DNA of 10,031 nucleotides, taken from contig JAUVKA010000114.1 of assembly GCA_030592205.1 (NCBI GenBank), positions 1 through 10,031 of the forward strand. Direction: 5' to 3'. The translations under genes and the position numbers were made by a program. The notes below the pieces were generated by a model. That model was not told where the DNA came from, made no database searches, and worked only from the letters and a program-made list of their open reading frames with translations. Source of the DNA: Bacteroidota bacterium. Lineage in GTDB: Bacteria; Bacteroidota; Bacteroidia; Bacteroidales; UBA12481. Shown piece by piece: positions 1 through 6,660 of the stretch. Each line of letters starts with the position of its first letter. Within the stretch, counting starts at the first letter, position 1.

Positions 1-137
1 AAAACCCGTAGTCTTCATGGTTTCACAAAAATCCCTAAACAAGCAAAATCAAATCAACAAATCAACCAAGTAACCAAGCAACCAATCAACCAAGTAACCA
101 AGCAACCAATTACTATAAAAATTCAAACAAAAAAACA
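1..137 (+). promoter_or_regulatory. 5' leader of the cobalamin operon (partial)
   Basis: This stretch before the first gene has no TAnnTTTG promoter element on the + strand, so the promoter is probably upstream of the window. A short hairpin can be drawn at the very start: aaacc (2-6) pairs with ggttt (19-23) around a 12-nt loop. B12 receptor operons in Bacteroidota are usually controlled by a cobalamin riboswitch. Its core would have to lie before position 1, because no B12-box or conserved riboswitch core is visible here. The rest is A/C-rich repeat and A-rich sequence running into the start codon. No Shine-Dalgarno sequence is seen, which is normal for this phylum. Confidence 0.4.
61..108. 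repeat. Perfect tandem duplication of a 24-bp A/C-rich unit in the operon leader
   Basis: Two identical 24-bp copies lie head to tail (61-84 and 85-108). Each starts atcaaccaag and ends agcaacca. A degenerate partial copy (aatcaacaa) precedes them around 52-60. Each unit is itself built of shorter sub-repeats of the type aaccaag/aacca. The strand has very few G or T residues, so the transcribed RNA would be largely unstructured. It lies 30 bp upstream of the receptor start codon. Short A/C-rich repeats of this sort are common spacers in Bacteroidota; any regulatory role here is inference. Confidence 0.9.
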
Positions 138-2282
138 ATGAAAAAACTATTATTACTATTTGTACTATTTCAACTCTTTCGGGTATCGGATGCTCAAGAA
201 GCAGATTCATTGAAAAACTATGTATTAGAAGAGGTTAAGATTACTTCCACTCGTATGAATACCCGCCTTAAAGACCTTCCACAAAAGGTAGAAATTATCG
301 ACAAAGCAGAGCTTAATTCTATCCCCTCTGAGAATCTGGCAGAGCTATTAAAAAAGAAAACCAATCTTGATATTATACAATACCCGGGATTATCTGCAAG
401 TATTGGGATGAGAGGTTTTTCTCCAAGTGCCCACTCAAGAAGCTACACCTTGTTTCTGATCAATGGAAAACCTGCAGGAACAACCAACATGGCAAGTATC
501 AATACACAGGCTCTGGAGAGAGTGGAAATCATTAAGGGACCCTATTCTGTTCTGTACGGCTCAGATGCAATGGGTGGAGTTATCAACATGATTACAAAAA
601 AGGGAACAAACAGAACCAGTGGTTCAATGTCTGTTAAAGCAGGTAGTTTTGCCAATCTTAACTATAATGGAAATATAACAGGAAGCCTCGACAGTAAAAC
701 CAGCTTTGCTATGGGCTTTTCGAGAACTGAACAGAGACAGGACTACAGAATTGGAAAGAACAATTTACTATCGCTCTCAGACAAGGAGTCAAATATGCTT
801 GATAAAGCTTCTTTCGGCGACGTTATGCGAAATTCCAAGTATGAGGCAAATCATATCAATGGTGAGCTAAGCAGGCAGTTGAATGACAAGTGGAGTATTG
901 GCGCAACATCTATGTATCTGGTTGCTAACGACATAGAAACGCCTGGGAATTACTGGGGAAGTTATGGACAGAGTAAGAAAGACATCAACCGAATAAACCT
1001 TTATGGAAACATCAATGGAAACTTCAGATCCCAATCCATCAGTATTAATCCGTATTTTACTTCCGAGAATACCCTGAACTACACCGATAATACCGAAAAT
1101 GGATTTGTTTCCTTTAATTCACTCGTTAATGAGTACGGTTTGAAGATTCAGGATAATATTGATTTGAATGATTTTCATATTCTGGTTGGAACTGACCTGG
1201 ATATTTATGATTACAAGTCTGAACGATTTAAAGAGAAAGCCACTCCAACAAATCCTTATTCACCCAATCACAAAAGTTCAAAAGCAGCTGCCTTCACACA
1301 ACTAGCTTATGCCATAGGAGGATTTAGGGCAAATGCAGGAACCCGGTTTGATTACATTACTTATGATATTGCCAGGAATGATTCGCTTAATGGCACCGGA
1401 GGTAAGGAGAACTATTATGCGCTCAATCCATCTGTTGGAGCTCAATATACATTCCCATTTAATCTGAAGGTTCATAGTAGTTTTGGAACAGCATATTCTG
1501 TTCCTGATGCCTTCAAAGTAGCGGGCTATTACAGCGTTTCTGAATATTTCGCAGCCTGGGATTTTTGGTGGGTAAAAAAATACATAGGAAACCCGGATCT
1601 CAAACCTGAATCATCTGCAACCTACGACTTCGGGTTGAATTATGTGGCACCCAATAAATTCATATCGGCAGACATGACTTACTTTCATACCAAGCACAAA
1701 GACAAAATTATTGAATACACCCTCGGCGGAGATACCACATCCTATAAAAACGCCAACAGTTCAACCATGGCTGGTCTGGAGTACTTGTTCTCTACAAATT
1801 TCGGAGCCCTTTTTAACGACAAGTTCAAGCTTGAGCTTTACATGAACTTCACACAAATACTTAAGAATGATGTTACTGAAGGTTTAATCGACACCCAGGG
1901 AAACGATAGCATTGTAATACGCCATATGTTATACACCCGCAAAAGCAATGGTAACTTTGGTATTTTGTTTGATAACTACAATGGATTCTCAACCCGATTG
2001 CATGCCCGCTATATCGGATCACGATTGGAAAGAGATAACTTCTCGAGATTAAGGCCGGATATTAATCCTGAAGACTATTATACCATCGGCGGATACACTG
2101 CAGCAGATAAAATCCTGGAGCATCCTGATCATCTAATATTTGACTATTCAGTATTCTATACGATAAAGAATAAGCGATTTGGAATTACCATATCCAATAT
2201 CCTCGATGAGAATTATACAGAAAAAGATGGTTATAATATGCCTGGCAGAATGATTACCGGCAGTTTTACATACCAATTCTGA
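138..2282 (+). CDS. btuB: TonB-dependent outer-membrane receptor, BtuB-like (corrinoid uptake)
   Basis: This is an outer-membrane receptor that would import a corrinoid using TonB energy. Residues 1-19 form a signal peptide: a KK start, a leucine-rich core, and likely cleavage after VSDA. A TonB-box-like stretch (LEEVKITSTR, about 30-39) leads into the plug domain, about residues 45-155, with typical motifs MRGF, LFLINGKP, ERVEIIKGPYSVLYGSDAMGGVINMIT. The remainder is a beta-barrel rich in alternating aromatic residues and ends in Phe714, the usual C-terminal barrel signature. There is no N-terminal carboxypeptidase-like domain, so it is the BtuB/siderophore type rather than SusC type. At 714 aa it is longer than the roughly 610-aa E. 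coli BtuB. Substrate assignment rests on context: only 1 bp separates it from cobU. Cobinamide or another corrinoid is possible instead of B12. An aromatic patch with three tryptophans lies at 464-482. Confidence 0.88.
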   Translation: MKKLLLLFVLFQLFRVSDAQEADSLKNYVLEEVKITSTRMNTRLKDLPQKVEIIDKAELNSIPSENLAELLKKKTNLDIIQYPGLSASIGMRGFSPSAHSRSYTLFLINGKPAGTTNMASINTQALERVEIIKGPYSVLYGSDAMGGVINMITKKGTNRTSGSMSVKAGSFANLNYNGNITGSLDSKTSFAMGFSRTEQRQDYRIGKNNLLSLSDKESNMLDKASFGDVMRNSKYEANHINGELSRQLNDKWSIGATSMYLVANDIETPGNYWGSYGQSKKDINRINLYGNINGNFRSQSISINPYFTSENTLNYTDNTENGFVSFNSLVNEYGLKIQDNIDLNDFHILVGTDLDIYDYKSERFKEKATPTNPYSPNHKSSKAAAFTQLAYAIGGFRANAGTRFDYITYDIARNDSLNGTGGKENYYALNPSVGAQYTFPFNLKVHSSFGTAYSVPDAFKVAGYYSVSEYFAAWDFWWVKKYIGNPDLKPESSATYDFGLNYVAPNKFISADMTYFHTKHKDKIIEYTLGGDTTSYKNANSSTMAGLEYLFSTNFGALFNDKFKLELYMNFTQILKNDVTEGLIDTQGNDSIVIRHMLYTRKSNGNFGILFDNYNGFSTRLHARYIGSRLERDNFSRLRPDINPEDYYTIGGYTAADKILEHPDHLIFDYSVFYTIKNKRFGITISNILDENYTEKDGYNMPGRMITGSFTYQF

Positions 2283-2283
2283 C

Positions 2284-2793
2284 ATGAAAGAGATCATCTT
2301 CATAACTGGTGGACAACGCTCAGGGAAAAGTCGCTTCGCGCAGGAAATCGCTTTGCAGAAATCATCCAATCCTACATACCTGGCTACGGCCAGGGTGTGG
2401 GATGATGATTTCAAGGAACGCATCCGATACCATCAATCAGACAGGGATCATCGTTGGACAACCATAGAAGAAGACAAGCACCTGAGCAAGCTTGATCTTA
2501 ACAAGGCAACAGTTGTTTTAGATTGTATAACACTCTGGCTAACCAATTTCTTTTTCGACTCGAAATATAACATCCAAAAATCCAAAGAGCAAGCCATAGC
2601 TGAATGGGATGGTCTCATCAAACAGAATTTCACCCTAATTGTAGTAGGGAATGAATTAGGCATGGGTGTACACCCCGAAAACGAAAACGCCAGAAAATTT
2701 GCCGACCTTAACGGTTGGATCAATCAGCATATTGCAGCTAGTGCTGACGAGGTGTTTTTGATGACATCAGGAATCCCCTTAAAAATCAAATGA
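2284..2793 (+). CDS. cobU: Adenosylcobinamide kinase / adenosylcobinamide-phosphate guanylyltransferase
   Basis: CobU phosphorylates adenosylcobinamide and then transfers GMP from GTP to give adenosyl-GDP-cobinamide, the activated partner for CobS. The N-terminal P-loop GGQRSGKS is at residues 9-16. The family motif TYLATARVWDDDF lies at 31-43, followed by ERIRYHQSDR. His50 aligns with the histidine (His46 in Salmonella CobU) that carries GMP in the guanylyltransferase step. The segment VVLDCITLWLTN (77-88) and the VGNELGMGVHPENENARKF block (121-139) are both characteristic. The 169-aa length is close to the usual 170-180 aa. It begins 1 bp after the receptor stop codon, indicating co-transcription and probably coupled translation. 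It ends with the family-typical SGIPLKIK tail, so the gene looks complete. Confidence 0.96.
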   Translation: MKEIIFITGGQRSGKSRFAQEIALQKSSNPTYLATARVWDDDFKERIRYHQSDRDHRWTTIEEDKHLSKLDLNKATVVLDCITLWLTNFFFDSKYNIQKSKEQAIAEWDGLIKQNFTLIVVGNELGMGVHPENENARKFADLNGWINQHIAASADEVFLMTSGIPLKIK

Positions 2794-2812
2794 TCTAAAA
2801 CTTAAACCGAAG

Positions 2813-3811
2813 ATGATAGAAATATTACAGAAAAAAATAGACACTAAGACAAAACCCCTGGGAGCATTGGGACGATTGGAGGAATTGGCACTAAAAATCG
2901 GAACCATTCAAAACACTCTTGAACCAAAACTGGTTAATCCAACGATACTTGTTTTTGCCGGCGATCACGGTCTCACAGAAGAGGGGGTCAGTCTGTACCC
3001 AAGAGAAGTCACCTTTCAAATGGTAATGAATTTTCTGAATGGTGGAGCTGCCATCAATGTATTTTGCCGTCAGCATGATATCCGCCTGAAAGTTGTTGAT
3101 GCCGGAGTAGATCACGATTTTGCCGATCATCCCGGACTGATCCATGCAAAAATAGGCCGGGGCACACAAAATATTATGAACCGTCCGGCAATGTCAGCAG
3201 ATGAATGCAATAAAGCAATAGAAACCGGACGATCACTGACTGAAAAGGAATATGATCAAGGCTGCAATATTATTGGTTTCGGAGAAATGGGAATTGGCAA
3301 TACATCCTCTGCTTCACTAATAATGCATTCGCTTACCAGAATACCCATCCGCGATTGTGTTGGTAAGGGTACTGGTCATGATGAAGAAGGATTGAAGAAA
3401 AAGATCGGGATTTTGGAGGCACTTGCTAAAAAGCACAAGCCATCAGATGCGATAGATATCCTGGCTACCTATGGAGGGTTTGAAATAGCCATGATGTGTG
3501 GTTCTATGCTGGCCGCCAGAGAAAAAGGAATGATTCTGTTAATAGATGGCTTTATTGCCACTTCAGCCTTTTTAGTAGCCATAGAAATCGATCCTAAGAT
3601 AATGGATAACAGCATCTTCTGTCATATCTCTGATGAAAAAGGACATCGCTCCATGCTTCAACATATTGGAGCAGATGCCCTGCTCGATATGGGCATGAGA
3701 CTTGGTGAAGGCACCGGTGCGGCAATTGCTTATCCACTAATCAAATCATCGATAAATTTCCTTAATGAGATGGCCAGTTTTCAGGAGGCCGGAGTAACTG
3801 ATAAAGACTAA
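2813..3811 (+). CDS. cobT: Nicotinate-nucleotide:dimethylbenzimidazole phosphoribosyltransferase
   Basis: CobT transfers phosphoribose from nicotinate mononucleotide to the lower-ligand base (classically 5,6-dimethylbenzimidazole) to give alpha-ribazole 5'-phosphate. Recognisable blocks are KPLGALGRLEELA (14-26), FAGDHGLTEEGVSLYPREVT (48-67), GFGEMGIGNTSSAS (155-168), GKGTGHDEEGL (184-194), DGFIATSAF (245-253) and MGMRLGEGTGAA (293-304). Glu299 in the last block corresponds to the proposed catalytic base of Salmonella CobT (Glu317), and Glu158 to its second key glutamate (Glu174). The 332 aa are slightly short of enterobacterial CobT (about 356). The start is 19 bp after cobU with no Shine-Dalgarno. 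No bluB or other lower-ligand synthesis gene is visible, so the base may come from elsewhere or be a scavenged benzimidazole. Confidence 0.96.
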   Translation: MIEILQKKIDTKTKPLGALGRLEELALKIGTIQNTLEPKLVNPTILVFAGDHGLTEEGVSLYPREVTFQMVMNFLNGGAAINVFCRQHDIRLKVVDAGVDHDFADHPGLIHAKIGRGTQNIMNRPAMSADECNKAIETGRSLTEKEYDQGCNIIGFGEMGIGNTSSASLIMHSLTRIPIRDCVGKGTGHDEEGLKKKIGILEALAKKHKPSDAIDILATYGGFEIAMMCGSMLAAREKGMILLIDGFIATSAFLVAIEIDPKIMDNSIFCHISDEKGHRSMLQHIGADALLDMGMRLGEGTGAAIAYPLIKSSINFLNEMASFQEAGVTDKD

Positions 3812-3814
3812 GCA

Positions 3815-4576
3815 ATGCACCGGGAACTGAAAATACTATTTACAACCATTATGTTCTACACCCGGATTCCGGTTCCGAAAGGAGTCGGATTTTCAGATGA
3901 GAACCTGAACAGGGCAACAAGATATTTTCCGCTCATCGGAATTCTGGTTGGGGGATTTGGAGCTATTACTTTTATGCTGGCCCACACGATTCTCAGTACA
4001 ACGATAGCCATTCTCATCAGTATGATTCTGACTATTCTGCTAACCGGTGCATTTCATGAAGATGGATTTGCCGATTTTTGTGATGGGTTTGGAGGTGGAT
4101 ACACTAAGGATAAAATTCTGGATATAATGAAAGACAGCCGAATTGGAACCTATGGTACCATTGCTCTGATTCTAATCTTGCTCTCAAAGTTCATGCTGAT
4201 AAATGAAATCAGGATAGATTCAATCCCGATTGTATTTGTTTCAGCACATGCACTTAGCCGCTTGAATCCTGTGATACTGATCCTAAGCTCAAGGTATGTT
4301 CGTCAAGACGATAACAGTAAGTCAAAACCTGTGGGTAGAAAAATCTCTTTTACAACACTTTTAATTGCTCTGATATTTGGATTGGCGCCATTGTTCATGC
4401 TCCCCATTGTATTTATCCCCTTTTTAGTCATTCTACAGGTCCTCATTCTGTTGGTATTCAGGCAATACATACATAAAAAGATCGGTGGATATACCGGAGA
4501 TGTACTCGGCGCCTTACAGCAACTTTCAGAGATTGCTTACTATTTGTGTTTTATTGTACTCAGCAGGCTATTATGA
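3815..4576 (+). CDS. cobS: Adenosylcobinamide-GDP ribazoletransferase (cobalamin synthase)
   Basis: CobS is an integral inner-membrane enzyme that joins adenosylcobinamide-GDP (from CobU) to alpha-ribazole or its phosphate (from CobT), closing the nucleotide loop. The family N-terminal block FYTRIPVPKG (14-23) is followed by ATRYFPLIG (34-42). The acidic signature TGAFHEDGFADFCDGFGGG (77-95) and MKDSRIGTYG (105-114) are present; these are the likely Mg2+/GDP-cobinamide-binding residues. The C-terminal IGGYTGDVLGALQQLSEI (223-240) is also diagnostic. Hydrophobic helices are evident around 38-75, 115-150 and 180-215, and again near the C-terminus. The 253-aa length is normal. It starts 3 bp after the cobT stop, and its own TGA overlaps the next ATG in an ATGA arrangement. 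Confidence 0.96.
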   Translation: MHRELKILFTTIMFYTRIPVPKGVGFSDENLNRATRYFPLIGILVGGFGAITFMLAHTILSTTIAILISMILTILLTGAFHEDGFADFCDGFGGGYTKDKILDIMKDSRIGTYGTIALILILLSKFMLINEIRIDSIPIVFVSAHALSRLNPVILILSSRYVRQDDNSKSKPVGRKISFTTLLIALIFGLAPLFMLPIVFIPFLVILQVLILLVFRQYIHKKIGGYTGDVLGALQQLSEIAYYLCFIVLSRLL

Positions 4577-6660
4577 AAGTACACCTGCTAAGACATACCA
4601 AGCCTGATATCCAGGAGGGTATTTGTTACGGACAAACAGATATCGACCTGTTATCTTCTTTCGATACTGAAAAAGAAGATGTTCATTCTCTTTTGGGTTC
4701 CACTAAATATGGAAGTATTTATTCCAGTCCTTTGAAAAGGTGCGCCAGGTTAGCCAGATTTCTGACTCCTGACATTAACAAGCTGAATTTCGATGACAGA
4801 TTGATGGAGCTGAATTTTGGCAGCTGGGAGATGAAGCCCTGGAAGGAGATTGAGAAATCACCAGAGGCTGTTAAATGGTTTGATGACTATCTCAATGTAC
4901 CAACGCCTGGTGGAGAATCTTATTTGCTCTTGCTTGAAAGAGTCAGACATTTTATTGAGGATCTGAAAGAGAACCAAAGTAAGAATTCTGTTCTGATCGT
5001 TACTCACCTGGGCGTATTAAGAGCATTTTCGGCAATTATCACTAATACGGAGCCTAGGGAGGTATTCGGCCTAAATGTTGGCTACGGGAAAATCTACGAG
5101 ATAGAGATTCCCCCCGATAGTACGACAACAAGGGAGCATGCTCCCTTGTCTCGTTCTAGCGACACCCCCGTGGTGGAACCCGAGGATGCTCCCTTGCTTC
5201 GCCCCATCATGTTTGTTGGTACCGGTTCTGATGTCGGAAAAAGTATAATCAATACCGCTTTCTGTCGGATTTTCAAGCAGGATGGCTATCACCCGGCTCC
5301 ATTCAAAGCGCAGAATATGTCGCTCAACAGCTTTGCTACTCCTGACGGGCTTGAGATTGGCAGAGCACAGGCTGTTCAGGCCGAAGCTTGCGGTATTGAC
5401 TGCGAGGTAGAGATGAACCCGGTTTTGCTCAAACCAACCGGCGACACCGAATCTCAGGTGGTTCTTCTTGGTAAACCGGTGGGTCATCAGTCGGCTGTGG
5501 AATATTTCAATCAAACCGACAGGGATATATTGTTCAACAAGGTTATGGCAGCTTATTCAGTTCTCGAGCAGAAGTATAACCCCATAGTTATTGAGGGGGC
5601 AGGTAGCATATCAGAGATTAATCTCCGCGACCGTGACATCACAAATATGCGGGTGGCAACAGACAAGAAGGCAGCCGTTTTTCTGGTAGCAGACATTGAC
5701 CGTGGAGGTCTTTTTGGCAGTGTTTATGGCACCCTGGAACTACTTTTGCCAGATGAACGCGAACTCATTGAAGGAATTATCATTAATAAGTTCCGTGGAG
5801 ATCTATCCCTCTTTGAATCAGGAAAGAAACAACTGGAGTTATTGACCGGGGTACCTGTCACAGCAATCATTCCCTGGTATGATTCTATCTTTATCGAAGA
5901 GGAAGATTCGGTGGTTCTAAAAACCAAATCCGTAACGGCCTCCAAAGATAAAGTTAACGTGGCCGTTGTGTTGCTGCAGCACATGTCGAATTTCACTGAT
6001 TTTCTCCTCCTTGAACGAATAAAGACAGTACATCTATATTATGCATCAACGCCAGATGACCTGAAGGATGCAGATGTAATCATTCTGCCCGGTTCAAAAA
6101 ACACCATCGCTGATCTCAATCATCTTCGTAAGCAGGGGATGGCAGCTGCAATTATCCGGGCACACCAAGAGGGAAAAGCCCTTTTCGGTATTTGCGGTGG
6201 TTACCAGATGATGGGACTTGAGATTCGTGATCCTGATAAGGTTGAAGGTAATGTGGAGATCATACCCGGGCTAGGTATTTTACCGGTGAGAACTGTACTG
6301 ACGCCTGCCAAAACCACCAAACAGGTGAGTTTCAATTTTCTTGATTCTGATGAAAATTGTCAGGGATACGAGATTCATATGGGGATCACAGAAACGGATG
6401 AGCAAGGCAGTCCGCTATGCCTGATAAAAAGAGACAGACCGGATGGTTACTTCCTGAACCAGAAGACCTGGGGAACCTACATTCATGGGATCTTTGATAA
6501 TGAGGTTGTTCTCTCTTCCATTACGGGCATAGAATTCTCATCTGAGGGATTTAACCTTGATCTGAAAGCATTTAAAGAACAACAATACGATAAACTGGCT
6601 GACCTGGTAAGGCAAAATACTGACCTCAACCAGGTATATCAGGCACTAAAGATTGAGTAA
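4573..6660 (+). CDS. cobC-cobQ: Fusion protein: alpha-ribazole phosphatase (CobC) - cobyric acid synthase (CobQ)
   Basis: This is a two-enzyme fusion of 695 aa. The start chosen (4573) overlaps the cobS stop as ATGA and gives MKVHLLRHTKP directly. Residues 1-180 are a histidine-phosphatase domain: RHT with phospho-acceptor His8, LMELNFGSWE with acidic Glu79, and VTHLG with His145. This fits CobC, which dephosphorylates alpha-ribazole phosphate or cobalamin phosphate. Residues about 182-211 are a linker encoded by unusually GC-rich, palindromic DNA. From residue 212, IMFVGTGSDVGKS opens the ATP-dependent CobQ synthetase domain, followed by PAPFKAQNMSLNSF. The C-terminal class I glutamine amidotransferase half has FGICGGYQMMG with nucleophile Cys541, and YIHGIFDN with His638. 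CobQ amidates adenosylcobyrinic acid a,c-diamide at four positions. AQNMSLNS separates it from the diamide synthase CobB/CbiA. Met213 (ATG at 5209) could allow separate synthesis of CobQ. Its stop shares a base with the next start. Confidence 0.92.
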   Translation: MKVHLLRHTKPDIQEGICYGQTDIDLLSSFDTEKEDVHSLLGSTKYGSIYSSPLKRCARLARFLTPDINKLNFDDRLMELNFGSWEMKPWKEIEKSPEAVKWFDDYLNVPTPGGESYLLLLERVRHFIEDLKENQSKNSVLIVTHLGVLRAFSAIITNTEPREVFGLNVGYGKIYEIEIPPDSTTTREHAPLSRSSDTPVVEPEDAPLLRPIMFVGTGSDVGKSIINTAFCRIFKQDGYHPAPFKAQNMSLNSFATPDGLEIGRAQAVQAEACGIDCEVEMNPVLLKPTGDTESQVVLLGKPVGHQSAVEYFNQTDRDILFNKVMAAYSVLEQKYNPIVIEGAGSISEINLRDRDITNMRVATDKKAAVFLVADIDRGGLFGSVYGTLELLLPDERELIEGIIINKFRGDLSLFESGKKQLELLTGVPVTAIIPWYDSIFIEEEDSVVLKTKSVTASKDKVNVAVVLLQHMSNFTDFLLLERIKTVHLYYASTPDDLKDADVIILPGSKNTIADLNHLRKQGMAAAIIRAHQEGKALFGICGGYQMMGLEIRDPDKVEGNVEIIPGLGILPVRTVLTPAKTTKQVSFNFLDSDENCQGYEIHMGITETDEQGSPLCLIKRDRPDGYFLNQKTWGTYIHGIFDNEVVLSSITGIEFSSEGFNLDLKAFKEQQYDKLADLVRQNTDLNQVYQALKIE
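5128..5205. repeat. GC-rich palindromic element inside the cobC-cobQ linker (REP/RPE-like)
   Basis: A perfect 22-bp palindrome occupies 5128-5149, centred on gcatgc with arms of the form acaagggagca. An imperfect hairpin follows at 5150-5184 (ctcgttc paired with gaacccgag, allowing a 2-nt bulge). After it, the 11-mer atgctcccttg, which ends the first palindrome (5138-5148), recurs at 5186-5196. By hand count this 78-bp stretch has 49 G/C (63%), well above the flanking genes. It is read in frame as linker residues starting TREHAPLSRS, with no stop. Dense inverted and direct repeats plus foreign composition suggest an inserted short interspersed palindromic repeat. Whether other copies exist in the genome cannot be seen here. 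Confidence 0.6.

Noticed and set aside
1..141. Frame 1 is open from position 1 to a TGA at 139-141 and might be the tail of an upstream gene
   Set aside because: The translation is low-complexity K/Q/N/T sequence produced by the A/C-rich 24-bp repeats, which rarely form stop codons. Nothing resembles a protein C-terminus.
2148..2423. Minus-strand open frame spanning the receptor-cobU junction
   Set aside because: It is a shadow of two clear plus-strand genes, with no domain and no plausible promoter.
4546..4572. Upstream ATG (4546) as start of the cobC-cobQ fusion
   Set aside because: It adds nine residues unrelated to the phosphatase family and deepens the overlap with cobS. The ATGA start at 4573 gives the canonical MKVHLLRHT opening.
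5071..5514. 147-codon minus-strand open frame across the cobC-cobQ linker
   Set aside because: It is antisense to well-conserved CobC and CobQ coding sequence, has no recognisable domain, and its central part is just the palindromic repeat read backwards.
5209..6660. Cobyrinate a,c-diamide synthase (CobB/CbiA) as identity of the second fusion domain
   Set aside because: The GTGSDVGKS plus KAQNMSLNS motifs and the overall length are those of CobQ/CbiP.
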